Below are positions 25,701-35,632 of a stretch of DNA of 64,000 nucleotides, piece after piece. The translations under genes were made by a program, and so were the position numbers. The notes below the pieces were generated by a model. It ran no database searches and was not told where the DNA came from. It saw only the letters and a list, made by a program, of their open reading frames with translations. The DNA is taken from positions 372,001 to 436,000 of the forward strand of contig JAEHOE010000051.1 of assembly GCA_016858145.1 (NCBI GenBank), in the 5' to 3' direction. This stretch comes from Edaphochlamys debaryana. Its lineage: Eukaryota; Chlorophyta; Chlorophyceae; Chlamydomonadales. Position 1 is the first letter of the stretch. Each line of letters begins with the position of its first letter.

Positions 25701-27872
25701 CCCCCGTGGAGGCGTGCAGCAGATCCCGGGCCTGGTCCAGGCTCATGGACAGAAGCCCTGCAGCCGCCGCCCCCTGTGCTGCGCCGGAGCCTGAGCCTAC
25801 GCCATTCGGAGCCCCTCCCAGGGCCCCGCCCAAAGGCCGCTCCAAGAGGGAACGCCGGTGGCGGTGGCGGTGGCGGAGGTGGTGTGAGGCCGCCCTCCGG
25901 CGGGCGTCGGTCCAAGAGGGCGGGCAGTGGTCGAGGCGCTCGAAGAGGCGGCGGGAGGTGTCGTTGGAGGGGTAGCGGTGCCGCGTGCCGTTGGCTGCGG
26001 AGCGTACGTACGGCACACGGGGGCGGCGGGGTGTACGGCATGCGCTCGCAATAGCCACTCCCAGCCCCCGCTTCACTTCCACGGCTACAGCCACCAAACA
26101 CACCCCGCGACACCCCGCCCCGCACCCCCCCCCCCCCCCCACCCCACCCCTCCCCACCACCCCGCCCCACCCCGCCGCCCCACCCGCGTTGGGCCGCTCC
26201 TGCGGGTGCCGCTTGGCCCCCGCCGCCGCCACCTGGTCCGCCTGCTGCAGGGGGGCCAGGCCCAGGAGCAGGGCGGCGCGGGAGGCGGCATCGATGGCGG
26301 CCTGGGCGTGGGGTGGGGTGGTGGGGGGGTGGGGGTGGGGGGAGGGGTGGGTGGTGGTGGGGGGGAGATCTTTGACGATTTAGAGGTTTTGTAGCCCAGA
26401 TGGTATGGCGGCAGCCAGCGAGCCCGATGCGCACCGAGGGGGGGTGGGGGGGGATGGGGGGGAGGTGGTATCAAGGGCGGCATGAGGTCTAGGGGGAGAA
26501 GGGAGGGAGGGGGGACCCTGCCGCCTACCCCTGCGCCTGAGCCCTCAGCTGCCCCTTGCTAGCGCTGCCCCTCGTTGCACCCCTCCTCCCCCCCCTCCCT
26601 CCATATCCTCCCCTCCGCCCCTCTCTCCCGCCCCGCCCATGTCCTCCCCTCCCCCCCCCCTCCCCCCCCTCCCGCCCCCTCCTCTCACATCCATGTCGTC
26701 CCGGCTGTACCGGGGAGTCATGGCGGCCGCCTGGGGGTCGTCGGGGGGGCGGATGGCGAACTTGTTCTGGAAGGGGGCTGGGGGGAGGACGGGGGGGGGG
26801 AGGGAGGAGGGCAAGCGGGAGGAGGCTGATGGAAGGGACGTATCCTTGGCCGGCCCGCCCATCACGGGCCCCCTCGCGTTGCGCCCCCGTCGGATGCAGG
26901 TAGCAGGTACCACAACAGGGGGACGCGGTTACCGCCCCTCTCTGCCTTTCCCCCCCCCGGCCCCGTTAGCGCACCTTGAGCGTAGGCAAGGCCCCACCAG
27001 CACATGGCACACTTGGGGTCGTAGTGGATGGCGGCCCTGAATGACGAGGCCGCCTCCAACTGGTTGTACTGCATGGCCAGGGCCTGCCGTACGAATGTAC
27101 GACAGGTTGGGCGCACGGCGGGGGGGAGGGGGAGGGCGGGGGGTCATGTGGGAGGGGAGTGATGGAGGAGTGGTGCGGGGTATGTGTAGCGGCTGCGGTG
27201 CAGGGGCTGGTGTGGGAGGGTGCATGGCACTCTTGTGGTCGGGGCTGCCTCGGTGGCAGGGCGTTTGAGGACAGGGGGCAGGAGCGTGGATAGGGCGCCG
27301 GGGGGCAAGTGGTACGCGGAGAGCGCAGGTTCGAGTGGGTCGGGCTGGCGCCGGCACGTGGGGTGCGCGGGGTGGCTGTTGCAGGCCCGGTACAGGGGAC
27401 CGCGAGGTGCGGTGATGGGATGTCATCGGTGACAAGTACGCGCTGTAGCCAACGCGAGATATACGTCCAGCGAGGCACGCACCATGCCCTGGGAGAAGAG
27501 CGTCTGTGCCTCCGGTGAGGAGGTGCGTATCCTGCGGCGAGGTACGTGCGGGAGACAAGCGATGGGCCATCCGGCGGGTGCCGGTTGTCGCCGAGCCGTC
27601 CCTCAGGAACCCCCGCGCATCCGTGAGGTTATCTTGCCATTGATCACCACCGGGGATGAAGGTAACGTTGCCAACGGCCCCCCCGCATGGGCTGCCGGCA
27701 CTCACTTCATGGAATAGTTAAAGGCCCCATACACGATCAGTCGCTGCGCAGGCGTAGGCCGAGTACAGGCCGGTGCCTTCGTCGCCTTCGCGAGCGCACC
27801 ACCAGCGAGCAGCGAAAGCAAGGCCACGAGAAGACCCTTCTGCGCAAGCGGTCCTCTCATCTTGCCTTCCAT
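18898..27872 (-). CDS. Secreted TPR protein of a mainly bacterial-type family
   Basis: Twenty exons join in phase to 973 residues: complement(18898..18975, 19445..19516, 19786..19869, 20096..20281, 20630..20803, 21047..21229, 21582..21644, 21871..22005, 22419..22593, 22849..23009, 23313..23426, 24094..24185, 24504..24603, 25006..25024, 25241..25994, 26184..26301, 26689..26777, 26975..27083, 27483..27531, 27706..27872). The ATG at 27872 opens a signal peptide (GLLVALLSLLAGGALA). TPR motifs follow (EAQTLFSQGMALAMQYNQLE, then YDPKCAMCWWGLAYAQ). The blocks PWDFWDP, EALDRNPRHPLASHLH and AQHMPSHNYARVGRW match, from memory of the family, bacterial TPR proteins with PWDYW, NPDHPGANHYYIHA and LVHMPSHIYIRVG. 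A 250-residue Pro/Gly/Ala insert sits in exon 25241..25994. The product is probably lumenal or extracellular; the biochemical role is unknown. The 19-base exon 25006..25024 is well supported by phase and alignment. Confidence 0.8.
21425..21590 (+). repeat. CCCCT-rich tract within an intron
   Basis: A nearly pure CCCCT/CCCTCC tract fills most of the intron between exons 21582..21644 and 21047..21229 of the TPR gene (GGGGA on the coding strand). Similar C/G runs occur beside most splice sites of this gene. Confidence 0.8.
22708..22790 (+). repeat. (GT)n microsatellites in an intron
   Basis: A GT run near 22711-22739 and a second near 22774-22788 lie in the intron before exon 22419..22593 of the TPR gene. 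They are plain dinucleotide repeats. Confidence 0.85.
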
Positions 27873-28258
27873 TATCCAGGCTCTTATCTAGTGCGCGTCC
27901 AAGAAGCTAGAGTGCGCGCTGCGCATCTCGGCATCGGACGCGACAACTGCGAGGCGTTAGGGATATCATTAGATGCGACAAACGCAAGTGATCAGTGCGA
28001 GATAAGTGCAGTCGCGAAGCAAAGCGGGGCCCGAGCTCCGAGTGCGCTGCAATCGGGCCCAGCCTCGATCCAGGGCAGCTGTCCGCGGCAGCTGTTCTCG
28101 CGCCGCGCTCTCTGCTTGCTCCGCCACGCACACGCACACACACTCGCTATCATATAGACACTGCATCACGCCCCACACACGGCTTGACCCTGCTGCTTGA
28201 AGACCACGCGGCTTGGGCACAGGGGCGATAGCAGTAGTAGGCCACAGCTGCGCTCGCC
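27873..28258. promoter_or_regulatory. Bidirectional promoter region
   Basis: The 386 bases between the minus-strand TPR start (27872) and the plus-strand coiled-coil gene start (28259) must carry both promoters and 5' UTRs. The stretch is less GC-rich than its flanks. No TATA box could be fixed with confidence. Confidence 0.45.
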
Positions 28259-31200
28259 ATGATGGATGTGGCGCCCATACGCGTGCGGAATAGTGGCGGA
28301 GGGTTCACCAGGCGAGCGGACAAGAACGCGACCGGCTCGGACGCCCTCGTGCGCACAAATGGCCTGCTCGAGACGGTCAAGGACCACTTTGACGCCGTGG
28401 CTCGCAACACGAAGCTGACGTTCGATGCACGAAGCGACGAGTTCAGGGCACTCCGCGAGCTTGAGTGAGCCGGGCTTCGACAGGGGGGTTGCAATTTAAC
28501 GCTGATGTCTAGCTGGCGGGGACCCTCCTGCGTCACTTTTGGACGCTACTGACATGAACGTTGCTTGCAGGACCCGTCTGAGGGTGCTGAGGAAGAACAT
28601 CGAAACTCACGAGGGGCTGCCCTCGGACATGTCCAAGGTGCGTGCATCACGCGTCTCCCGCGTCTCACCAGCTCCTAATCCCTACTCCTATGCGCGGTCT
28701 CTCCCCTGCAGAAAAAGGCGCTGATCCAGGTGGAGAAGGCCCGGCGCGAGGTGCTGCTGGTCACACGCGAGTGCCTTCAGCACGTCAAGGAGAGCCAGGT
28801 GCGCAGCCGCACGCTCTCACCAGAGGTTTGTGTCCCCCCTCCCCCCCTTGCCACTCGTCTCCTTGACCACCAGCACCCCTCGCAGCTCACCCCGTGCGGC
28901 ACCTTCCTCCACCCACATCCCCAGCCCCGCCCCCTCGACCTCTCCGCTCCCAGACCCGCCTCACACGCTTCCCCACCGCGCACCGCCCACCGTGCGGGCC
29001 CCACCCACCCCACCCCGTGCCACCCAACCCATCCCCACCCACCCCATCCCCACCCAACCCATCCCCACCCACCCCATCCCCACCCACCCCAGCCCCACCC
29101 ACCCCATTCCGTGCCCCGCCCCGCCCCGCGGAAGCTGTTCCTGGAGGTGGAGGGCCCAGCGCCCCACATCCGCCCTTCCCCCCCACCCCACCTCCACTCG
29201 CCCTCACCCCCTCTCCTCACCCCCCCACCCCATCACCCCCCCAACCCGCCAAGAAGCTGTTCCTGGAGGTGGAGGCCTTTGTGGAGCTGCGCCCGCACGA
29301 GGCCCTGTCCCCCCGCGACCTGGGCATCCCCTGGCGCCTGGGCACCGCCTCGGGAGGGGGCGGAGGCGGCCGCGGCAGCAGCGGGGGCGGCGCGGCGCCC
29401 GCGGACCGCTACCACCGGCGGGACCAGTCGGGCGTGCGCAACTCGCTGGTGCGTGCCGCGCATGGGGCCGGGGGGAAGCAGGGGTGCTAGGGGCTTGAGC
29501 TTATTGGATCGAGGGGTGGGGGGCGTGGGGTGTGCGGGCGTGCGCAACTCGCTGGTGCGTGCTGCGCGTGGATGGACGGGGGAGGGGGGCACGGTGGGGG
29601 GGTCATGGTGCCGCCTTGGGCCGCACAGGGGGCTTGGGCTGGAGGGGGTTAGGGGTGCGTGCCGGCTTACGCTGGTGTGTGCCGGCCAACGAGCTGCCTG
29701 CTGGGGCCGGGGTAGTAGGGAGAGTAGGGGCATGGGAGGGTTGGTGGGACAGGGGGGGGGGGTGCGCAACACGCTGGTGCGTGCCGCTGGGGGGCTGGTG
29801 GGGCCTGGTATGGGCGGACAACTGGCCCTCGCGCCCCTTTCCCCCCCCACCCCATCCACACCGTAAGGTCAACTCCATTGCGGGCCTGGCCGCCCTGGCC
29901 GCCTCGCACCACCTGGAGGAGGCCGCAGGGGCGGGTGCGGGGGGCACCCCCGCGGAGGCCGGCACCCCCACCTCCGCCTCCGAGACCCCGGGCCAGTCAC
30001 CCTCGCTGCAGGTGCGCCGCAGAGGCCTGGGGTGGGGTGGGGTCAAGGGGTGGGGTCCCTGCAGCCTTCCAGGCTATGGTCGACTGGAGTGGGGAATTCT
30101 TAGGGCTGCCGGCTTTGCCTCGTCCTCCCTTCGCATCTCACCCCTTCTCCCCCTCCCCCCTCATTCCTCCGCTCAGGCCTTCCTGCAGCCCGGCCGCCAC
30201 TCCCAGGCGCAGCGCGGCGGCACCGGCCACGGCTCCGAGTCCGAGGGCGAGGGCGAGGTGGACGGCGCCCCCGAGTCCGAGCCCCAGGCCGGGGCGGGTG
30301 CTGAGGAGGCGGGGGCCCCCAAGCAGCAGCAGCGCCTGCAGCCCAGGGCCGTGCCGCAGACGCCGCAGCAGCAGAAGGGCCCGGCGCAGGCGCAGGGGCA
30401 GGCGGGGGCGGGGGCGATGGAGCTGCAGCAGGCGTGCTCCGAGGGGGAGGACGACCTGGCGTGAGTGTCGGGAGGGGGGTAGAGAGGGGGGGGAAAAGGA
30501 GGAGAGTTCAGGGTTGGGCTGTGGGCTCTGGAGAGTGCGGGGAGGGCCTGTCCAGTACCATCCCACGCAACCTGCACCCACCCTCACCTCCGCCTGATTA
30601 CCTTGCCCTCCTCGCCTCCTCCCCTCCCTGCCCCCCCCCCCCCCAGCCCCCGCCAGGCCGACTCCGCCGCCACCATGTGCAACATGGACTCGTGCACCTC
30701 GGGGCTGCCCTACGGCACACACCGCGGCACGGCCAGCGCGGCGGCGGGTGGGGCAACCGGGGCTGGGGAGGAGTGGGTGGTGTAGGAGGGGTGGGGTGAG
30801 GGGAGGGGCTGAGGCTGGGAGCGCTGGAGAGTTAGGGCAGGGGGCCGGAGGTGGCTGCACCGTAGTCTGGCGCGGGCCCTAGCGCTTGCCTCAGCACACA
30901 GCGCCGCCTGACAATCCAACCCGAACATGTGCCCACCAGCCCCAAATGCTCTTGCACCCGTCTTCTCACCCCTCTTACCTCTTTTACCCCCCTGCCCCCA
31001 CCCCCCACCCACCCCGCAGCCGCCGCCCAACTGGAGGAGGCCCGCCGCTACGGCGCCGGCCCCGACGCCGCCTACGGCTACGGCTACGAGGACGGGGACG
31101 ACTCGGGCGATGAGGTCAGCAGCGCGGACTTCACCGCCCGGGAGCGCGGGGAGCGGGGCGAGGACCGGGAGGGCGGAGGGCTGCGCGACAGCGGGCTGCT

Positions 31201-34200
31201 GGGCCTGGGCGGCGGCGGGCTGACGTCCCGCACCGTGGCCACGTCGCTGGCCTCCTCGGACGACCACCTCAACCACCAGGTGGGGGGAATGGGGTGAGGG
31301 GGGTTCTGAAAACTTACAGGCGATCAGGGCCGTAGGTGAGGGGGGGGGAGGGGGCAGGGGAGGTTGTAACTCCAGAAGGAGAGGGATGAGTGGAGGAGGG
31401 GGTGGCTGTTCGGGAGGCTTGATCCAAACGGCTTGCGTTCATTGGCCATCGCATGAGACCCCACTTCCGCTCCCCCACGCACAGGTGGTTCTGCTGCCGC
31501 AGCCCGGCCGCACCCCCACCCAGCCCGCGGCGCCCGCCCGGCCCCCACCGGAGCCCGCCCCCGCGCCTTTCCCTGCACCCGCGCCCGCGCCGGCCAAGCC
31601 CCCCACCGCACCGCTGCCGCTGCCGCCCGGCGCCGGCTCCCTCAAGGCTGCGGCTGCAGCAGCCGCGGGTGGCGCTGAGGCCCCTCCCGGCGGCCAGGCC
31701 CAGGCCCAGGGTCCGGCGGTGTCTGCGGCTCGCTCTGCGGCGGTGGCGGCGGCGCTGCGCAGCCAAGAGAGCCTCACCGCCAACAGGTGGGCGTGCGGGG
31801 AGTGCGTGTTAAGGGCTGCTCGTGTGTGTCGGGAAAACGTGACCTGCACCCTTCCTCGGCCACCTCACCCTCTCCACCCTTCGCCCCCTCTCCACCCCTC
31901 ACCCCACCCCCATTCACCCCAGGTCCTACGTGGGCCTGGACCGCCGCGTGGGCCCCGGCTCGGACGCCCTGGGCATGCTGGGCCTGGGCCCGATGGGGCC
32001 CGGCCTGGGCCTGGGCCTGTCCTCGGTGCCGCCCTCCAACGACCCCAGCCCCACGGCCGCCGCTGCCGCTGCGGCCGCGGCTGCCGGCGCCGGCCTGCGC
32101 CCCCTGCCCCCCTTCGTGCCCCCCTCCTCCCTGCACGGGGGGGCCCACCCGGGCGGCCACACGAACCACAGCCACGGCCACGGCCTGCCCCTGCCCGGCG
32201 GCCCCACGCGCTACGTCGTGACCCGCCACCACGCCGCCGCCCTGGCCGCCGCCCACGGCCCCCCGCACGCCGGCTCCCTGCCCCACCACCCCTCCACCGC
32301 CGCCTCCGCCGCCGGCCCCGGCGCCCTGCCCGGCGGCCCCTATGGCCCCGACATGTACGCCCACCACGCCTACGCCGCCGCCGTGGCGGCCGCCGCCGGC
32401 CACCCGTACCCGCCGCACCCGTACCACAACCCGTACCACGTGTCGCCGTACAACCCGTACGGCGCCTACTCGCTGCCGCCGTCGGTCCCGGGGTCGCTCC
32501 GTGACTTCCCCGTGGGCCCCGCCTCGGCCGTCAACGTGCCGGTCTCGGGCCGACCGGGGCCCGGCTCCGTGGTCGGCGACCTGGTGGGGGGCGAGGGCCG
32601 CCCCGGGGAGAGGGAGCGGCAGGCGGGGGATGGCGCACCCGGCGGACGCCAGGTGAGCGCTGCCCGGGCGGGGGTTGTTTGGTTGGGCGGTGAGGTGGGT
32701 CCCGGTTGGTATGTAGGTAGGTGTGTGGGGCCGGAGGGAGACGGGCGGGGGGCGGGGGCATTGTCTCAGACTCAGCCATGCACGCACTCCAGACTTTCAA
32801 AGGCGCGCCCTGCCTGACCCGCCACCACCCCCACCCCCACCCCACCTCCCAACCCCCGCCAGGCCAACGCCAACCACGCCTCTCTGGACTCGGGCGGCCG
32901 CTACCCGGACTCCGCGGCGCCCTGGGACAACGCGTCCGTGGCGGACACGGAGCCGCTGCCGGGTGTGGGGGGGGGGGGGGGGAGGGGGGGGGGCTAGGGG
33001 CGGTGTTGGTCGATGCAAGTCGGTGCAAGTGGGGTCTGGGGACGGGGGCTGGGGGTTGGGCGGCAGCCGCTGCCAGAGGAGGCGGGTTGCCTGCCTGCAC
33101 CCTGTCGCGTGTGACGGCTTGGGGTGAGGGAGCGGCGGGTGCAGGTGGGGACCAGCGGCGGGGGCTGCGTGCCTGCACAGGACCCTGCGCCGGGACCCTG
33201 TCGCCCAGGCCACTCCCGGCCCCCGTCTGCCCCCCACCCCCTCACTCCCCACCCCCCACCACCGCACCCCCCAGGAGCGCCGGGCCGCCAGCCCCGCCGC
33301 CGTCGCGGCAGCGTGTTTGGCTTCGTGAAGAACGTGGTGGGGTTCGTGGGCGTGTCCATGCTGAGCGGGGCGGCCATGGTGCTGAGCGCGGCGGCCGTCA
33401 ACACGGTGGGGCCCTGGGGGGAGCGGGCAGGGAGGGGTGGGAGGGCGGAGGGTGAGCGCAGCGGGGGGGCGGGCGGCACGCTGGCGTGGAATGCGAGTGG
33501 CTCTCGCAGGGCTAGGTAGGACGGTCGACACGCTGGGAAGCCCTTGGGGGATTGGGCAGGGAGGGGTGGGAGGGAGAGATGGAGGGAGGGAGCGGGAGAG
33601 GGGGAGGAGCAATGCAGGGTGGGGGCCGGAGGGTGAGGAAAGCGCTGAGGCCATCTAAACCTCTGGGTCGGTGGGCGGAATGCGTTGTGGGACTGCCGGC
33701 GGCGCTCCGCCCTGCCCTCCCGTGCCTCTCCAACGCCGCTCGGCAACCTGGCCCCACCCTACCCCGCAAGGAAGTGCCGACCCCACCCCACCCCACCCTT
33801 ACCCCACCCCACCCCGCCCCGACCTTCCCCACCCTCTGCAGAGCATCGACGACCAGCAGGCGGCGGGCGGCCAGCGCCGGGGGGGCAAGCGCGGCCAGCG
33901 GGTGAGCGGGGGCAGCCTTGTTCAGCTTGGGGGTGGGGGGCTGGGCGGGGCCGGCGCAGGGGGGTGGGGGCTGTCCATGGGGGGCCCACGGCCTGGTGCA
34001 CTTGGCTTGTGGCGCGTGTGTCAGTCGACGAGGGTGGTGAATCGGGGAGAGGTCCTCGCAGTTTCGGCGGTAGCTCGCACGCACCTGCCCATCCCGGACG
34101 GTGCAACAAGCGCCCCGCCCCACCCCACCCCACCCCCACCCCGTCATGCACTGAGACTGAACACCGGCCCTACTTGAAACCCCGCCCCCGTCCCATCCCC

Positions 34201-34312
34201 ACCCCACCCCACCCCCGCCCCCCAGCTGGGCCGCGGCAGCGACGACCTCATCCCCCAGCGCGCCATGCAGCAGCTGCGGGGGCCCGACCTGCTGGCCATG
34301 AGCAGGGGCTGA
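28259..34312 (+). CDS. Coiled-coil, low-complexity protein of unknown function
   Basis: Fourteen exons: 28259..28464, 28571..28637, 28712..28798, 29254..29448, 29868..30011, 30177..30460, 30647..30747, 31020..31279, 31485..31786, 31923..32652, 32863..32962, 33275..33405, 33842..33901 and 34226..34312, all in phase, 917 residues. Residues 1-185 are charged and helical (RALRELETRLRVLRKNIETH, then KKALIQVEKARREVLLVTRE) and look like a coiled coil. Residues about 190-830 are low-complexity: Gly, Ala, Gln and Glu rich, then a His/Pro/Tyr segment (HPYPPHPYHNPYH). One hydrophobic stretch near residue 850 (FGFVKNVVGFVGVSMLSGAA) could be a membrane anchor or amphipathic helix, followed by a short basic tail. 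Two ATGs are adjacent at the start (28259, 28262). A TGTAA lies at 35190. I do not recognise the family. The gene shows the exon-edge duplications described in the findings. Confidence 0.7.
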
Positions 34313-35632
34313 GGGGGGGGGAGGAGAGGCGGGCTGAGGGCTGAGAGGGAGGTCTGCCCCTGCTGTGCGCGGCCCCAACCGGTTGGCAATGAGCAGGGGC
34401 TGAGGAGCTCGAGGGGGCGGAGGGAGGACAGGCGGGGTGGAGGCTGCGTGGGCTCACGGGCCTCCCGCCCGCCCGCCGCTGCTGCTGCTGGTGCATGTCG
34501 GAGATGGATGGGGGGTGTAGGGGGCATCGTAGCAAGAGTTCCCGGGGGGGCAGAAAAGTTGCAGCGAGCCTCAGTACGGTAGTGTGTGGAGCAAGTGGTA
34601 GTAGTGGGGAATAGCCTGTGGCCAAGCAAGAAGTAGGGGGCTGCACGGGGGCCGCGCAGCCGTCAGCATATGCGTGCGGCTATGGGAGTTGTCCCGATGC
34701 AACAAGCTGTGCGGTTGTGATCTGTTGTGATCCGGCAGTGTGTTGGTTTGGCCGGGGCACAGCCAGGGGCCTGGAGTAAACGGAGCGAGAGAATCAGCAG
34801 GCTAGCGTCATCGAGTGAAGGGTCGGGGTGGGATGCGGTGTGGTGTCGAGGCGGGCTACGGAGTATCGTCAGGTGCAGTGGTGGTGGCAGGGGTGGGTGT
34901 CGTGATCTGCAGTGCTGGATCCTCGCGGGCCGGCGCTCTGTACGTCTAGAAGCAGGCGGTCCTTAGTTCCTTTTGGTCTCTGTGGCTCGTAGCCTTGTTC
35001 GTTCTTGTCAGCCCAAGCTAGGAGCTGCCCAGGAGGGAGGGTGAACAGTTAGGGTGGTCAACTCGCTGGCGTCGAGGGGTGGGTGGGTGGGACGGGGCAT
35101 GCAAGGGGGATTCGTCGACGACGCTGCTTTCCCGCTCAATCCTTCGAGCGGCAGCGCGCGACCTGGCGCCTTGGCGTAGCGGCCCGCATTGTAATAAACT
35201 CAGCTGTGATCCTGCCTCTTTTGCCGCGACCCAGGCAGCAGCGCCAACCCGCATCCTCGGGCCGCCGCACGTCATCCCCTCGCCGCGCTTTGAGGGCCGC
35301 GAGTGAGCGCCATCCACACCCTGGCGACCCACGCAGCCGCCGTGGCGCACCTAGAGACTCTGCAGCTGCCTAGACGCCTCTCCCCGCGGTGCCACCTCTG
35401 CGCCGTCCAAGCATTCCCGCGCGCCCCTCGCCAACACTCTGCATTCCCGCCGCGCTCTTCCGCAGCGCCTCTAGCAGCTTTCCCCACAATCTGCTGCCCA
35501 GCAGCAGCGGCGGGGCCCGCGCGGGGCACCGGAGAAAAGGGCGCAATCAGCGGCGCCGGGCGGCGGCAGCACCGGCACCGCGCGCAGTCGCGTCTCGGGC
35601 GGCCCCTGGCGCTGCTCTGCCGCGGCGGAGCC
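34313..35632. other. 3' UTR and intergenic stretch
   Basis: No exon is assigned. A TGTAA at 35190-35194 (TTGTAATAAA context) is a good poly(A)-type signal for the coiled-coil gene, with a 3' UTR of about 0.88 kb. The frame upstream of 35633 is open back to about 35300 but has no ATG, so it is treated as 5' UTR of the next gene. Confidence 0.5.

Noticed and set aside
35303..35632. N-terminal extension of the 35633 gene that would look like a transit peptide
   Set aside because: The frame is open but has no ATG before 35633, so it is kept as 5' UTR.
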